Origin: Flavobacterium turcicum
GTDB lineage: Bacteria; Bacteroidota; Bacteroidia; Flavobacteriales; Flavobacteriaceae
DNA length: 64,000 nt
NCBI RefSeq assembly: GCF_011365745.1
Contig: NZ_JAAOBY010000001.1
Span: forward strand, 496,001-560,000
Direction of reading: 5' to 3'
The notes beneath the pieces are model-generated. The model saw only the letters and a list, made by a program, of their open reading frames with translations. It searched no databases and had not been told where the DNA came from. Positions 16,819 to 26,328 of the stretch are shown here, in pieces (positions within the stretch are counted from its first letter, which is position 1; every line of letters begins with the position of its first letter). Made by a program: the position numbers and the translations under genes.

Positions 16819-17244
16819 ATGAAGCAAATCATCACAATAGTAGTACTTTGTTTTCTTTTTACAAGTTGTAAAAACGAAGTGCTTCAAGAACCTAAAAAAC
16901 CGATTAACAAAGAGGTTATGGCAGATATTATGTATGATTTGGCCATTCTTGAGGCTATAAAGTTCCAAAATCCGGTCTCATTGGATACCTTAAAAATAAA
17001 TTCAAGAGATTTTATCTTTAAAAAATACAAGGTAGATAGTTTGCAATTCGTTGAAAACAATGCCTATTATGCTGCCAATTATGAAGAGTATAAACTAATG
17101 TTTGATCAAGTTACAACTCGCTTAGAACAAAAATTAAAAGCGACTGATGTGCTTATTGCCAACAAACAGAAAAAAATTAGAGCAGAAAAATTAAAAAAAC
17201 TGCGGGCTAAGAAAAAAGTAGATAGCACCGCTGTAAAACCATAA
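16819..17244 (+). CDS. DUF4296 lipoprotein
   Basis: The 141-residue product has a lipoprotein signal peptide ending FTSC (Cys17), then the DUF4296 pattern KEVMADIMYDLAILEA and FKKYKVDSLQFVENNAYY. The C-terminus is Lys-rich and coiled-coil-like (residues about 105-135). Function is unknown. It follows pyrC by 10 bases and converges, with one base between stops, on the epimerase gene. Confidence 0.88.
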   Translation: MKQIITIVVLCFLFTSCKNEVLQEPKKPINKEVMADIMYDLAILEAIKFQNPVSLDTLKINSRDFIFKKYKVDSLQFVENNAYYAANYEEYKLMFDQVTTRLEQKLKATDVLIANKQKKIRAEKLKKLRAKKKVDSTAVKP

Positions 17245-17245
17245 A

Positions 17246-18259
17246 TTACAGTTGGCTAATTTGTTTTATATACGCCTTGACGTCGCTAAATTCGATAGTT
17301 AAGGCGTTTTTTATTTTTTGATTCGAATACAAATTACTGTTGTAGGATGCCATTGCAGATGCTCTTGAAATGCGTCTTTTTTGCCCAAAAATAGTTGCCG
17401 AAACCCAATCGAGCCTCCAAATAATTTTCATAATAAAAGGTGTAGCATGCCAGCGTGGTTTGCTAGCGTTTAGACTTTCGGCCATGGTATCAAGTACTTC
17501 TTTGAAAGTGATGTTACTTCCTATTAAAGTAAAACGCTCGTTTGTGATATCGCTTTCCGTAAGTTTTTGTGCAATCTGTACCACATCAGTTACAGCAATA
17601 AAACCGCTGCTGCCAAGGGTATAAAAAGGCAATCCTCTTTTCACTTTGGTAAGCAATTGACCACTACCATTTTCCCAATCTTTAAAAGGAAGTACTGGGC
17701 CAAGAATCACTCCAGGATTTATAATGATTACGGATAATCCCTCTTGTTGTCCTCTCCAAACTTCCATTTCGGCGCCGTATTTAGATATAGCGTAGTCGCT
17801 GTGGTAGTTTTCTGGATTCCATTCGGTAGTTTCAGTGATGAAAGTTTCGTGCGGAAGCGGGTCTCCAAGTGTAGCAATCGAACTCACATAACATAATTTT
17901 TGTACGCCATAGGCAATACTAAAATTCACAATGTTTGCTGTACCTTCAATATTAATTTTGCGTAGTTGCGCTTCTTCTTTTGGGTCAAATGATATTAACG
18001 CAGCACAATGGTAAACGGTTGTAACACCTGGGAAAGCAAGTTCTAGTGATGGAACATCTGTAATGTCAGCTTGAATCCATTCAATTTGTGAAAATAAAGC
18101 TGCCTTATTGTAAAGATCGAAAAGTGCTTTGGTTTTTTGTATTGCAACTTCGTTTCGGTAAATAGCGCGTACTTTTTCAATGCCAGCACTTTTAGATTCA
18201 ATTAATTGAAGCAATAAATGCGCGCCTACTAAACCGGTTCCTCCTGTTACTAATATCAT
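17246..18259 (-). CDS. NAD-dependent epimerase/dehydratase
   Basis: 337 residues from ATG 18259, which places the Rossmann motif MILVTGGTGLVGAHLL at the N-terminus; the ORF opens 15 codons earlier but the later Met is the family start. It is an extended SDR with the active-site Tyr-Lys in YAISKYGAE and a substrate loop at INPGVILGP. Related proteins reduce or epimerise nucleotide sugars, dihydroflavonols or sterols. The substrate is unknown. Confidence 0.88.
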   Translation of the reverse strand: MILVTGGTGLVGAHLLLQLIESKSAGIEKVRAIYRNEVAIQKTKALFDLYNKAALFSQIEWIQADITDVPSLELAFPGVTTVYHCAALISFDPKEEAQLRKINIEGTANIVNFSIAYGVQKLCYVSSIATLGDPLPHETFITETTEWNPENYHSDYAISKYGAEMEVWRGQQEGLSVIIINPGVILGPVLPFKDWENGSGQLLTKVKRGLPFYTLGSSGFIAVTDVVQIAQKLTESDITNERFTLIGSNITFKEVLDTMAESLNASKPRWHATPFIMKIIWRLDWVSATIFGQKRRISRASAMASYNSNLYSNQKIKNALTIEFSDVKAYIKQISQL

Positions 18260-18327
18260 GTTACGAAAATACAAATAATTTTTCTCGAATAACCTATTAA
18301 ACAAATAACGGAATCCGCAATAAATTT

Positions 18328-18335
18328 TATCTTTG
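18328..18335 (+). promoter_or_regulatory. -7 promoter box (TATCTTTG) for tyrS
   Basis: Exact TAnnTTTG match about 50 bases before the tyrS ATG. The leader contains a small G/C-rich hairpin (CGCC TTTA GGGCG near 18346-18358). Confidence 0.5.
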
Positions 18336-18386
18336 TGCGCATAGCGCCTTTAGGGCGAAAGAGACCAAAGTAAATAGCATAAAAAG

Positions 18387-19679
18387 ATGAAGAATTTTAT
18401 TGAAGAAGTAACTTGGAGAGGAATGCTCCACGATGTTATGCCCGGCACAGAAGAACATTTGATGGAACAAATGCGTGTGGCATATGTGGGAATTGACCCA
18501 ACTGCCGATTCATTGCATATAGGACATTTAGTTGGCGTAATGTTGTTGAAACATTTTCAACTTGCAGGACACAAACCCTTAGCGCTTGTGGGTGGAGCAA
18601 CAGGTATGATTGGTGATCCATCGGGTAAATCTAATGAACGTAATTTATTAGATGAGGCTACCTTGCGCCACAATCAAGAAGCCATTAAAGGTCAATTGGC
18701 TCGTTTTTTAGACTTTACTTCAGATGCGGATAATGCAGCTGAATTAGTAAATAATTACGATTGGATGAAGAATTTTTCATTTCTAGATTTCATTCGTGAT
18801 GTAGGGAAGCATATCACCGTAAATTATATGATGGCAAAAGATTCTGTAAAGAAACGTTTGTCATCCGAAGCAGCCGAGGGGATGTCGTTCACGGAGTTTA
18901 CCTACCAATTGGTTCAAGGGTATGACTTTTTGCATTTGTACCGAGACAAAAAATGTACGTTACAAATGGGCGGAAGTGACCAATGGGGAAATATTACTAC
19001 CGGAACCGAATTAGTGCGCAGAATTGCCAGCGGTAAGGCGTATGCTCTGACTTGTCCGTTGATTACCAAAGCAGACGGAACTAAGTTTGGAAAATCTGAA
19101 GGAGGTAATATTTGGTTGGATTCGGCTAGAACGTCTCCATATAAATTTTACCAATATTGGTTGAATACCTCAGATGTAGATGCTGAGAAATACATCAAAA
19201 TTTTTACTTTTTTATCGAAAGAAGAAATTGAAGATTTAACTGTAAAACACAGAGAGGCACCGCATTTGCGCTTGTTGCAAAAACGCTTAGCCGAAGAAAT
19301 TACTATACTTGTTCATTCTACAGCCGACTTAGAAAATGCGATTAAAGCTTCTTCTATTTTATTCGGAAATTCATCTGCTGATGATTTAAAGCAATTGGAT
19401 GTAGCTACTTTTTTAGATGTTTTTGATGGCGTTCCGCAAGCAGAAATTGCTAGAAATGAAATTGAGGCTGGAATCAATATTGTTGACGTTTTAAACGAAA
19501 AAACTGGTTTCATGAAATCTAATGGCGAAGCGCGTCGTGCATTAACAGCAAATTCTATTTCAGTAAACAAAGAAAAAGTTACGGAAGAATTTGTAGTTTC
19601 AACCAAAGATTTAATTAACAATCAATTTGTGTTATTACAAAGCGGTAAGAAAAACTATTTTGTGGTAAGAGTGCTATAA
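18387..19679 (+). CDS. tyrS: Tyrosyl-tRNA synthetase
   Basis: The 430-residue protein has HIGH at 44-47, KFGKS (the KMSKS equivalent) at 233-237, and a C-terminal S4 RNA-binding domain ([17 protein letters not shown]). The [13 protein letters not shown] and [14 protein letters not shown] blocks form the Tyr pocket. The length matches the bacterial TyrRS with S4 domain. It is monocistronic, with its own promoter box and terminator. Confidence 0.97.
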   Translation: MKNFIEEVTWRGMLHDVMPGTEEHLMEQMRVAYVGIDPTADSLHIGHLVGVMLLKHFQLAGHKPLALVGGATGMIGDPSGKSNERNLLDEATLRHNQEAIKGQLARFLDFTSDADNAAELVNNYDWMKNFSFLDFIRDVGKHITVNYMMAKDSVKKRLSSEAAEGMSFTEFTYQLVQGYDFLHLYRDKKCTLQMGGSDQWGNITTGTELVRRIASGKAYALTCPLITKADGTKFGKSEGGNIWLDSARTSPYKFYQYWLNTSDVDAEKYIKIFTFLSKEEIEDLTVKHREAPHLRLLQKRLAEEITILVHSTADLENAIKASSILFGNSSADDLKQLDVATFLDVFDGVPQAEIARNEIEAGINIVDVLNEKTGFMKSNGEARRALTANSISVNKEKVTEEFVVSTKDLINNQFVLLQSGKKNYFVVRVL

Positions 19680-19719
19680 ATAATATGGCGTTTTAACTTC
19701 GCTTCATAATAATTTAAAG

Positions 19720-19754
19720 ATCCCAATGACTCCAACGAGTTATTGGGATTTTTT
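19720..19754 (+). terminator. Intrinsic terminator of tyrS
   Basis: ATCCCAATGACTC pairs with GAGTTATTGGGAT around CAAC, then TTTTTTA. It may also serve the converging gene. Confidence 0.8.
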
Positions 19755-19757
19755 ATT

Positions 19758-20435
19758 TCAATCCTTAAAATTGATTGGGAATTTATTAGAAGTAATCCAG
19801 CCAGAAATAAGGTTGGGAGTTTTAAGTATGTTTTTTAAATCTTCAGCGGGCAAGTTGCTAACTAATTCGTGTTTGTTGAAATACAAAAACAAGTCTATAA
19901 AGTGAGTATCGTTATTGTTTAAATAATATTCGTTGTCTTCAAATTTATGGTAGCGGTTTTTGTCCCAACTCAAATTGGCTGTAAATTTTTTAGTTTCATT
20001 TCCTTGAAATTGTAAAACGCTTTCTAATATTTCCTTGCGGATTTTTTGTTCTATTCCCTCAGTTTGTTTTGCTAAAAAATCGGCTAAATTTTTACGGTTT
20101 TCTTCCAAAGCTTGCATTAACTGTTTTAGCGCAGCATCGTTTTTTTTAGAATTGAAAATAGTATTGGTTTCTACTACGTTTTCCTCTTGATACAATCTGT
20201 ACGAAGGAATCCAAGAAGAGTGGTTGTACATATTCGGTTTTATAGAACGCGTGTTTAAAATTAAAGAAATAACGTCTTTTGTTTTGTTTGTAACACTATA
20301 ATGAACGGTAAATAATCGCTCATTTTGGGAAGGATTTATATGTGTAATCGAGTCAATTTGAACTGCTACTTCAGTGGTTTGCGCGCTACAATTCCATCCA
20401 AAAAACAATAAAAGAATCAAAGAAAGAATTCGCAT
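19758..20435 (-). CDS. Hypothetical secreted protein
   Basis: A 225-residue protein with a cleavable signal peptide (residues 1-19, ending CSAQT). The mature part begins with a beta-rich segment (VHYSVTNKTKDVISLILNT) that could be Ig-like, then a helical region (residues about 110-150). No family is recognised. It starts 19 bases downstream of the LuxE-like gene on the same strand and is probably co-transcribed. Confidence 0.7.
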   Translation of the reverse strand: MRILSLILLLFFGWNCSAQTTEVAVQIDSITHINPSQNERLFTVHYSVTNKTKDVISLILNTRSIKPNMYNHSSWIPSYRLYQEENVVETNTIFNSKKNDAALKQLMQALEENRKNLADFLAKQTEGIEQKIRKEILESVLQFQGNETKKFTANLSWDKNRYHKFEDNEYYLNNNDTHFIDLFLYFNKHELVSNLPAEDLKNILKTPNLISGWITSNKFPINFKD

Positions 20436-20453
20436 TTTTACTTTTTAAAAAGG

Positions 20454-21437
20454 TTAAAGCACCATCAAATTGCACCCACGAATATCCGAATTGTCAAAGC
20501 GCCCCAAAACCTCGAAAGAGTTGTTGTAATTTTTTTTACCCAAATCTTGGGTAGCAATAAAGGAACACGAATTGATGTTGGCCAAATCGATCACATTGAT
20601 TCCGCCTGTTTTTCCGTTGTCAATGTAAGTCAAGGCATCTTCTGTATCACGAATTAAAATTTGCATCCATGCAGGGCATTCAAAAACGCCATCTCCCAGT
20701 GAATAAGCTTGCGAAAGGAGTTCTGTCATGCCGTATTCTGAGTGTATGGCTGATACGCCAAAACCTTGGCATAATTGCTCGTGTAGCTCCTCGCGAATCA
20801 TTTCTTTGCGACGCCCTTTCATACCGCCGGTTTCCATGATAATGGTATGTTGTAATTGAAACGGAAGTTTTTCAATCAAGTCTAATAATGCAAACGTAAC
20901 ACCAAACAAAATGACATTTTGCCCTTGATTGTCTAGTTCTACAAGTTTAGTGATTAAGGCGTCGTGATCGTTCAAATAAAAGCCGCTATCCGCTTGGTTT
21001 GAAAGTTCAATTAAATCTTTAACCATATAAATTAGTGACGAACCTTCGCGTTCTAAATAGGATGGGAGCAAGGCTAAAACTACATAATCTTCGATATTGC
21101 CATAAAATTCAGCAAAACCTCTACGATAGCTTTCTTCATAAAGACTGACATCAGTTACCAAATGTTTGCTAGTAATCATGCCTGTTGTGCCGCTACTAGT
21201 GAACGTTTCTTGAATGGGATTCGAATTGGAAATTACAGCATGACTTTTAAAAAATTGTATGGGTAAAAAAGGAATTTGCTGTAGCGACTTTACCTTGTGT
21301 GGATCGGTTTTTAGAAATTGGCAAAATTCATTATACACCAGATTGTTTTCGTATTGAAAACGAAATACTTTTAAAGCTATTTTTTCAAATTGTTTTTGGC
21401 TTGAAATCGTAAATATATCTGTTGCTGTGATCACCAA
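20454..21437 (-). CDS. LuxE-like acyl-protein synthetase / acyl-activating enzyme
   Basis: The 327-residue protein carries TFTSSGTTGMITSKHLV (adenylate-forming P-loop-like motif) and TGGMKGRRKEM with SEYGMTELLSQAYS, a pattern shared by LuxE acyl-protein synthetases and phenylacetate-CoA-ligase relatives. It probably activates a fatty or aromatic acid. In Flavobacteria such genes are usually annotated acyl transferase and no lux genes are present. There is no ATG near the start; GTG at 21434 or TTG at 21437 must be used. A TACTTTTG box (21447-21454) lies just upstream, so the leader is very short. Confidence 0.82.
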   Translation of the reverse strand: MVITATDIFTISSQKQFEKIALKVFRFQYENNLVYNEFCQFLKTDPHKVKSLQQIPFLPIQFFKSHAVISNSNPIQETFTSSGTTGMITSKHLVTDVSLYEESYRRGFAEFYGNIEDYVVLALLPSYLEREGSSLIYMVKDLIELSNQADSGFYLNDHDALITKLVELDNQGQNVILFGVTFALLDLIEKLPFQLQHTIIMETGGMKGRRKEMIREELHEQLCQGFGVSAIHSEYGMTELLSQAYSLGDGVFECPAWMQILIRDTEDALTYIDNGKTGGINVIDLANINSCSFIATQDLGKKNYNNSFEVLGRFDNSDIRGCNLMVL

Positions 21438-21446
21438 TTTTTTTTA

Positions 21447-21454
21447 CAAAAGTA
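21447..21454 (-). promoter_or_regulatory. -7 promoter box (TACTTTTG) for the LuxE-like gene
   Basis: Exact TAnnTTTG on the minus strand, about 10 bases before the GTG/TTG start. Confidence 0.5.
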
Positions 21455-21511
21455 ATAAAAATTGTCAGTACTAGGTATGCAATTAAAGCGGAGTAGAAGA
21501 GGAAACTTTTT

Positions 21512-21547
21512 TATAAAAAACAAGCTCCAATTGGTATTGGAGCTTGT
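21512..21547 (-). terminator. Intrinsic terminator of the small T9SS gene
   Basis: CAAGCTCCAAT pairs perfectly with ATTGGAGCTTG; the A-run on the left forms the U-tract for the leftward transcript. Confidence 0.88.
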
Positions 21548-21558
21548 GGTATAGATTT

Positions 21559-21897
21559 TTATTTGATAATTAATTTTCGAGTGGCTGAAGATTCTTTCTC
21601 GTTAATTCTGATGATGTATACACCAGAACTCAGTGCAGAAACATTCAGTTCTTTTGAATTCATCATAGTATGCAGTACTTTTTTACCAAGTACATCAAAT
21701 ATGATAATTTCTTTGTCAAGATCGTTTTTGGTGGTAATGAAAACTTTACCATTACTCACAGGATTTGGGTACAAACTCAAGCCTTCGATGCTTGTTTCTT
21801 GTACTCTTGGTGCTTGTTTTGTTTCTTGTGCAACAGCACTTAAAGAACAAAAGAAAACCAATGCAATAAGTGTATAAAAGTAGTTTTTTGCCATCAT
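21559..21897 (-). CDS. Minimal T9SS sorting-domain protein (signal peptide plus type A CTD)
   Basis: A 112-residue protein: signal peptide (about 1-24, ending SAVAQ), a roughly 12-residue linker, then a type A T9SS C-terminal domain filling the rest (LSLYPNPVSNGKVFI, IIIFDVLGKKVLH, LSSGVYIIRI, RKLIIK). There is no cargo domain. The Por/type IX secretion system recognises such CTDs, exports the protein and removes or anchors the CTD at the surface. A protein that is only signal plus CTD is unusual; it could be a remnant of a larger protein, a surface-anchored mini-protein, or a regulator of the sortase. It has its own terminators on both sides. Confidence 0.9.
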   Translation of the reverse strand: MMAKNYFYTLIALVFFCSLSAVAQETKQAPRVQETSIEGLSLYPNPVSNGKVFITTKNDLDKEIIIFDVLGKKVLHTMMNSKELNVSALSSGVYIIRINEKESSATRKLIIK

Positions 21898-21948
21898 TTA
21901 AATTTTGATTAGTAAAGATACAAAAAATATTTCAAAAAGTATACCAAA

Positions 21949-21980
21949 AAAAATGCCTTTCAATTTTGAAAGGCATTTTA
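21949..21980 (-). terminator. Intrinsic terminator after the beta-helix lipoprotein gene
   Basis: AAAATGCCTTTCAA pairs with TTGAAAGGCATTTT; the left A-run gives the U-tract on the minus strand. Confidence 0.88.
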
Positions 21981-21998
21981 TCTATTTTAGGACTTGAA

Positions 21999-23204
21999 TT
22001 ACAATCCTACTGACCATCCAGCTGCCCATCCAGGAGCTGCGGCACCGTTTCCAGCACCTGTTGCAGTTGCAGATTCAGATGCAATTGCTAGTGAAGCATC
22101 AGCTGTTACTCCAGCTGTAGCAGGAGCTACTACTGTTTTTGTTCCTCTAGTTTTAGTAGCAACATCAGCAATAAAGTTCACATTTGTAAGTTTTAATGCA
22201 GAACCAATAAAGCTCAAAGTTTCATCATGTTCGATGTCAACTCCTCTTGCCCAACCGCTCAAAGCTACGTTAGTGAAGATTGCTTTAGTACCTCTTCTTA
22301 ATTTGATAGCTTGGTTTTCTTGCCAAGTTCCAGATGTTGGAACGCTTCCAGGGCCTACAAGAGTGATATTAGTGATAGTTGGGTTTGCAATTGGTGTATT
22401 AGCAAAACCAAATTCAAAATTATCAGCTTCGATACCTCTGTTTCCTTTTCCAAATGATAATTTTCCGTACCAGTTGGTGTTAGTTCCATTCCATCCTTCA
22501 GTCCAGTCGTATTGGTCGTCTTCGTTACCAAATGAAATTAAGTTTGAAGTGTTTACAGATCCTCCAAAAAATTCGAAACCATCATCTGCACCTTGGTAAG
22601 CCTCTACATATTCAAAAGTAGTTCCTGAACCTACTCCAAATAATGAAACTCCATTAAATTCTTTTTCACTGTTAAATGCAGCTCCAGCATATTCTACTCT
22701 CAAGTAACGAATAGATCCTGAGTTATCATTTGATGCAGTTCCACCATAAGTTAAATCTGCAACTTCTGATTGTGCTGTACTTGCTCCACCTGATACACGG
22801 TTGATTGGTGCTTTACCACAAATTACCAAACCTCCCCAGTCTCCAGCTTTTTTAGTAGCTAAACCACTTGTCATAACCACTGGGTTGCTAGCTGTTCCGT
22901 TTACGTTTAATTTTCCACCTTGTGCCACCGCAATGTATGATGCAGTTCCACCAGTTCCTTCAATTTTTGTTCCTGCAGGAATGTTTAAGGTTGCTCCTGA
23001 ATTTACTTGTAGTCTACCAGTAAGCTTGTATGTTTTAGATGCGTCAAGAGTAACTTCTCCCTCATTGATATTTCCTTGAAAATTGTTGGCATCAACTACG
23101 AAATTAGATGAAGGCGTTTCGTTTTCTTCCGTTGTTGAACAACTGCTCACTACGGCTGCACTTACTGTTAAAATTCCAATTAGTTGTAAAAATTTTGTTT
23201 TCAT
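21999..23204 (-). CDS. Beta-helix-like surface lipoprotein paired with the TonB receptor
   Basis: 401 residues from ATG 23204 (the ORF runs 18 codons further, but Met19 starts a clean signal peptide). The lipobox is VVSSC. The mature protein has Gly/Asn/Thr-rich repeats typical of a right-handed parallel beta-helix (YKLTGRLQVNSGATLNIPAG, DWGGLVICGKAPIN, YLRVEYAGA, DDGFEFFGGSVN). The C-terminal 40 residues are Ala/Gly/Ser-rich. Such proteins next to TonB receptors probably bind the ligand at the cell surface, in place of SusD. The ligand is unknown; the Pho-type regulators nearby suggest phosphate or phosphorylated compounds. Confidence 0.75.
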   Translation of the reverse strand: MKTKFLQLIGILTVSAAVVSSCSTTEENETPSSNFVVDANNFQGNINEGEVTLDASKTYKLTGRLQVNSGATLNIPAGTKIEGTGGTASYIAVAQGGKLNVNGTASNPVVMTSGLATKKAGDWGGLVICGKAPINRVSGGASTAQSEVADLTYGGTASNDNSGSIRYLRVEYAGAAFNSEKEFNGVSLFGVGSGTTFEYVEAYQGADDGFEFFGGSVNTSNLISFGNEDDQYDWTEGWNGTNTNWYGKLSFGKGNRGIEADNFEFGFANTPIANPTITNITLVGPGSVPTSGTWQENQAIKLRRGTKAIFTNVALSGWARGVDIEHDETLSFIGSALKLTNVNFIADVATKTRGTKTVVAPATAGVTADASLAIASESATATGAGNGAAAPGWAAGWSVGL

Positions 23205-23347
23205 GTTGTAATAGTTAATTGTTTTGTTTCTGTTACAAAGGTGTAGCAATTTGCTCAAGACTAGGTTAAGCCATTGTGAATGTTAATTTAATAAATGCTT
23301 ACAATAGTATTAACTTAATGTTATGTAGGTTAAGTAAGGTGCATTAC

Positions 23348-23380
23348 AAACAAAAAGCAGCCTCGTAGGGCTGCTTTTGT
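23348..23380 (-). terminator. Intrinsic terminator after the TonB receptor gene
   Basis: ACAAAAAGCAGCC pairs with GGCTGCTTTTGT. It separates the receptor from the lipoprotein, so the latter needs its own promoter or read-through. Confidence 0.8.
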
Positions 23381-23401
23381 AATATTTACATTGGTTTGCT
23401 A

Positions 23402-26152
23402 TTAGAACTGGTAATTTAAACTCAATCCTAAATTGATTCCTTTTTTATAAGAAAGAACATTAATATCTCCAGACTTGTTTTCTTGAGTTCTATTAAGTGT
23501 AGCGTCTAAAATGTTTTTTGCTATAAAGTCAATTCCCATTTTTTTGTTTAATTTCAATTTAGTTATTAAGTCTAATGATCCATAGGCTTTGTCTACTAAA
23601 TTCCCTCTGTCATTGGTTCCTAATGCATATACTCTATCCGAAAAGTAAGTGTAGGCTAATGTTGCTGTTAAATTACTTTCTTTATTATTCCAATCAGTGT
23701 AGAATGAAAGATCAGCATTTAACAATAAATCTGATGCTCCTGTAAATTTACTTTCTGCATCTGTAAAAACAACATTATAATCTGTTTCTCTAATAACTTT
23801 ATTGCTATCTAACTCTTGATTACTGTACAAATAAGATGCATTTACACCTGCTGTTAATTTTTTTGATTTAGACTCGTCAAAGTTAAAAATTGTTTTTCTG
23901 TACTCTAATTCAGCTCCAGCTACGTATCCAAAATCACCTGTGTTGATAAAAGAAATATCATTTGTTGAAGAAGCAATTGTTACTTCGTTCATTGGGTTTA
24001 AGATGTATTTACCAAATCCAGTTACAGAGATTAACTCATCAGAGCTTGGGAAAATTTCCCATTTTAGGTCAAAGTTGTAATCATCAGAAGCATACAAATC
24101 AGGGTTACCAACTTTTACTTCGTTTACTTCTTCGTATACAAATAAAGCTCTTTCTTTAAATTGTGGTAAGGTGTAGGTTTTACTGAAACCAAAACGCAAA
24201 TTTTGTTTTTCGTTTACTGTATATTTTAATGTTAAGCTAGGTAAAAAAGCTATTTTTTCTAATTCATCAAAACCTCCTGCGGGATCTAATTGAGTTTCCC
24301 AAGCAATTTTTTGAAAAACATATTCTCCTCTTAATCCTAAAACTCCTGATAGTTTACCAAAATTATATTCAGTGTTTAAGAAACCTCCATTAATAAATTG
24401 TTCACCATTGTAAGTTTGTGGATCTAAGGCATTTGGAACTTGGCTATTACCTCTAAAAGTAGTAATCTCAAATATGTTGTTCGCTAAATTTTGTTGGTTG
24501 TAAAACAAATCTAAGTTGTTCGGGTCTACGCTTATTGTTGAATTGGCAGCTGTTGTTTTAAAGTTGAATTGTGTAGCTTCAAAATCTCTATTTTTAGCAC
24601 GTCCGCTGTATCCTGCTGTAAATTTACCTTTGTATTCTCCTTCAAAATCTTTGTTGAATTTGTAGTCAACAGCTAGGTTAGCAGCTACCTCAGTTTCTTG
24701 TAGTTCTTGAAAATACCTGTGGTTGTCTGGTGCAGAAATATTCGATAATTTGAAACCATCAGCTTCTTTTCTAAAAATATTTTGGTTACGGTCTGGCATC
24801 TGTCCATCGATACTGTTCAATGAAGCTCCCCATCTAACAGCAGTGCGCTCGCTTAAAGTATGTTCTCCTAAAAGTTGGTTAATCCATAAGGCGTTTTTCT
24901 TGAATTCATTACGACGAATTAATCCGTTACCATCATTTGCAATATCAACAATCAGTCCTGAAAATTCCTCTTTAGTTAAAGATGAAGTATTGATAAATAC
25001 AGAGTTGAAATTAACTTTGTTTGCCTTGTTTATTTTGTATCCAAGGTTCAACATTCCTGTTAAGTTTGTGCTGTAAGAGTCTGATGTATACTCTTCAAAG
25101 TTTTTATTGATAACGCCACTTCCATTTACAGATCCCTTTGCGCTTCCATCTGCTCGAGAAGAATAATTGGTACTGTAGTTGATTGTTGCAAAAACATTCA
25201 ATTTACTTTGGCTACCAATATCAAATGATTTTCCTGTTGAAATACCAAATGAACCAGCAATAGGATTTTTTGTTTCTAAATTTAAAGTGTTGTAGTTGTA
25301 AGCTGTCAAAGGGCTTGATGGAATTTGACTTGTTTTTAAACCAAAATCATTGATACCACCTTGTAATGAAAAGTTATCATTGCTTACCGCATTTGTATTT
25401 ACTTTTGAACCAATATCTACTTTTACAAAACCTTTTCCTTTGTAGTCTTTAGAAATGATATCAACGTTTCCTCCTGCAAAATCTCCATAAATATTTCCGT
25501 TGTAAACTTTATCGATAGAGATGTACTCTACGATATCTGTTGAGAAAATATCAAGATTTAAGTTTTTCTTTTCAGGATCGTTTGATGGTATTGGCAAACC
25601 ATTCATTGTTGTGGAGTTGTAACGGTCTCCTAATCCTCGAACAAAAATAGTTCCAGAACCTTCTTGTTTTGTAATTCCCGTTGTCTTAGTGACAGCTGTT
25701 GCTACATCACTAACTCCTTTACGAGCCAATTCTTGTGAGCCTATACTTTGTTTTATAGATACAGCGTTTTTTTGATCTAATAGCAAAGCCGTTTCTTTCT
25801 GTCTGCTCACAGTTGATTTTACCACGACATCTTCAAGTTTGTAGCTACCAGAGCCTAATGCTTGATTAACTGTCACCGTTTGGTCTGCAACAACTGTCAC
25901 AGATACTTCAACTGATTCGTATCCTACAAAGCTAAATTGCAATGTGTATTTTCCTGGTGCTACTTTTAGTGTGTATTTACCATCAATATCGGTATTCGTA
26001 CCAATAGTTGTACCTTTGATAATTGCGTTAGCAAATGGCAATGATTGATTGTTAGCATCTTTGTCTGTTAACGTTCCTGTAATAGTTCCTTTGCTTTGTG
26101 CAAAAGAAAAAGCAGTAATTAATAACGTAAGTAATAGTAACTTGAATTTCAT
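23402..26152 (-). CDS. TonB-dependent outer-membrane receptor with CarboxypepD-like N-domain
   Basis: The 916-residue protein has a signal peptide (1-18), a carboxypeptidase regulatory-like beta-sandwich (about 22-105, GTITGTLTDKDANNQSLPFANAIIKG), a plug (about 115-235: IRKGVSDVATAVTK-like region, IFVRGLGDRYNSTTMNG) and a 22-strand barrel to the terminal NYQF with final Phe. It imports a ligand across the outer membrane using TonB energy. It is flanked by a beta-helix lipoprotein (downstream) and divergent PhoB/PhoR-like genes (upstream), suggesting a phosphate-linked substrate. A repeated TTATGTT pair lies in its promoter region. The barrel length and C-terminal Phe look intact. Confidence 0.92.
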   Translation of the reverse strand: MKFKLLLLTLLITAFSFAQSKGTITGTLTDKDANNQSLPFANAIIKGTTIGTNTDIDGKYTLKVAPGKYTLQFSFVGYESVEVSVTVVADQTVTVNQALGSGSYKLEDVVVKSTVSRQKETALLLDQKNAVSIKQSIGSQELARKGVSDVATAVTKTTGITKQEGSGTIFVRGLGDRYNSTTMNGLPIPSNDPEKKNLNLDIFSTDIVEYISIDKVYNGNIYGDFAGGNVDIISKDYKGKGFVKVDIGSKVNTNAVSNDNFSLQGGINDFGLKTSQIPSSPLTAYNYNTLNLETKNPIAGSFGISTGKSFDIGSQSKLNVFATINYSTNYSSRADGSAKGSVNGSGVINKNFEEYTSDSYSTNLTGMLNLGYKINKANKVNFNSVFINTSSLTKEEFSGLIVDIANDGNGLIRRNEFKKNALWINQLLGEHTLSERTAVRWGASLNSIDGQMPDRNQNIFRKEADGFKLSNISAPDNHRYFQELQETEVAANLAVDYKFNKDFEGEYKGKFTAGYSGRAKNRDFEATQFNFKTTAANSTISVDPNNLDLFYNQQNLANNIFEITTFRGNSQVPNALDPQTYNGEQFINGGFLNTEYNFGKLSGVLGLRGEYVFQKIAWETQLDPAGGFDELEKIAFLPSLTLKYTVNEKQNLRFGFSKTYTLPQFKERALFVYEEVNEVKVGNPDLYASDDYNFDLKWEIFPSSDELISVTGFGKYILNPMNEVTIASSTNDISFINTGDFGYVAGAELEYRKTIFNFDESKSKKLTAGVNASYLYSNQELDSNKVIRETDYNVVFTDAESKFTGASDLLLNADLSFYTDWNNKESNLTATLAYTYFSDRVYALGTNDRGNLVDKAYGSLDLITKLKLNKKMGIDFIAKNILDATLNRTQENKSGDINVLSYKKGINLGLSLNYQF

Positions 26153-26210
26153 CGGGTTTAATTTTTGTGCAAATTAACGTCCATAATGCAAATCAGGAGT
26201 TACTGACTTG

Positions 26211-26234
26211 TTAACCTTATGTTGTCTTTATGTT
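26211..26234 (+). promoter_or_regulatory. Candidate Pho-box: TTATGTT-N4-TTATGTT in the TBDR/phoB intergenic region
   Basis: TTATGTT occurs at 26217-26223 and 26228-26234, an 11-base period with a 4-base gap, the geometry of the E. coli Pho box. TTGTTAACC just upstream continues the TGTT core at the same spacing. It lies between the divergent receptor and PhoB-like genes and is a plausible response-regulator site for either. Confidence 0.5.
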
Positions 26235-26328
26235 GGCAAAAACAGTTCAATATTAAATTACGGTTAACTGCTTTTGATTACTTCAATTATGTTTACATTT
26301 ACATCTCAAAAATAATTTTTGACACTCC

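Noticed and set aside
18336..18386. tyrS leader as a riboswitch or T-box
   Set aside because: Only a small hairpin is present and the leader is about 50 bases, too short for a T-box, which is also not expected in Bacteroidota.
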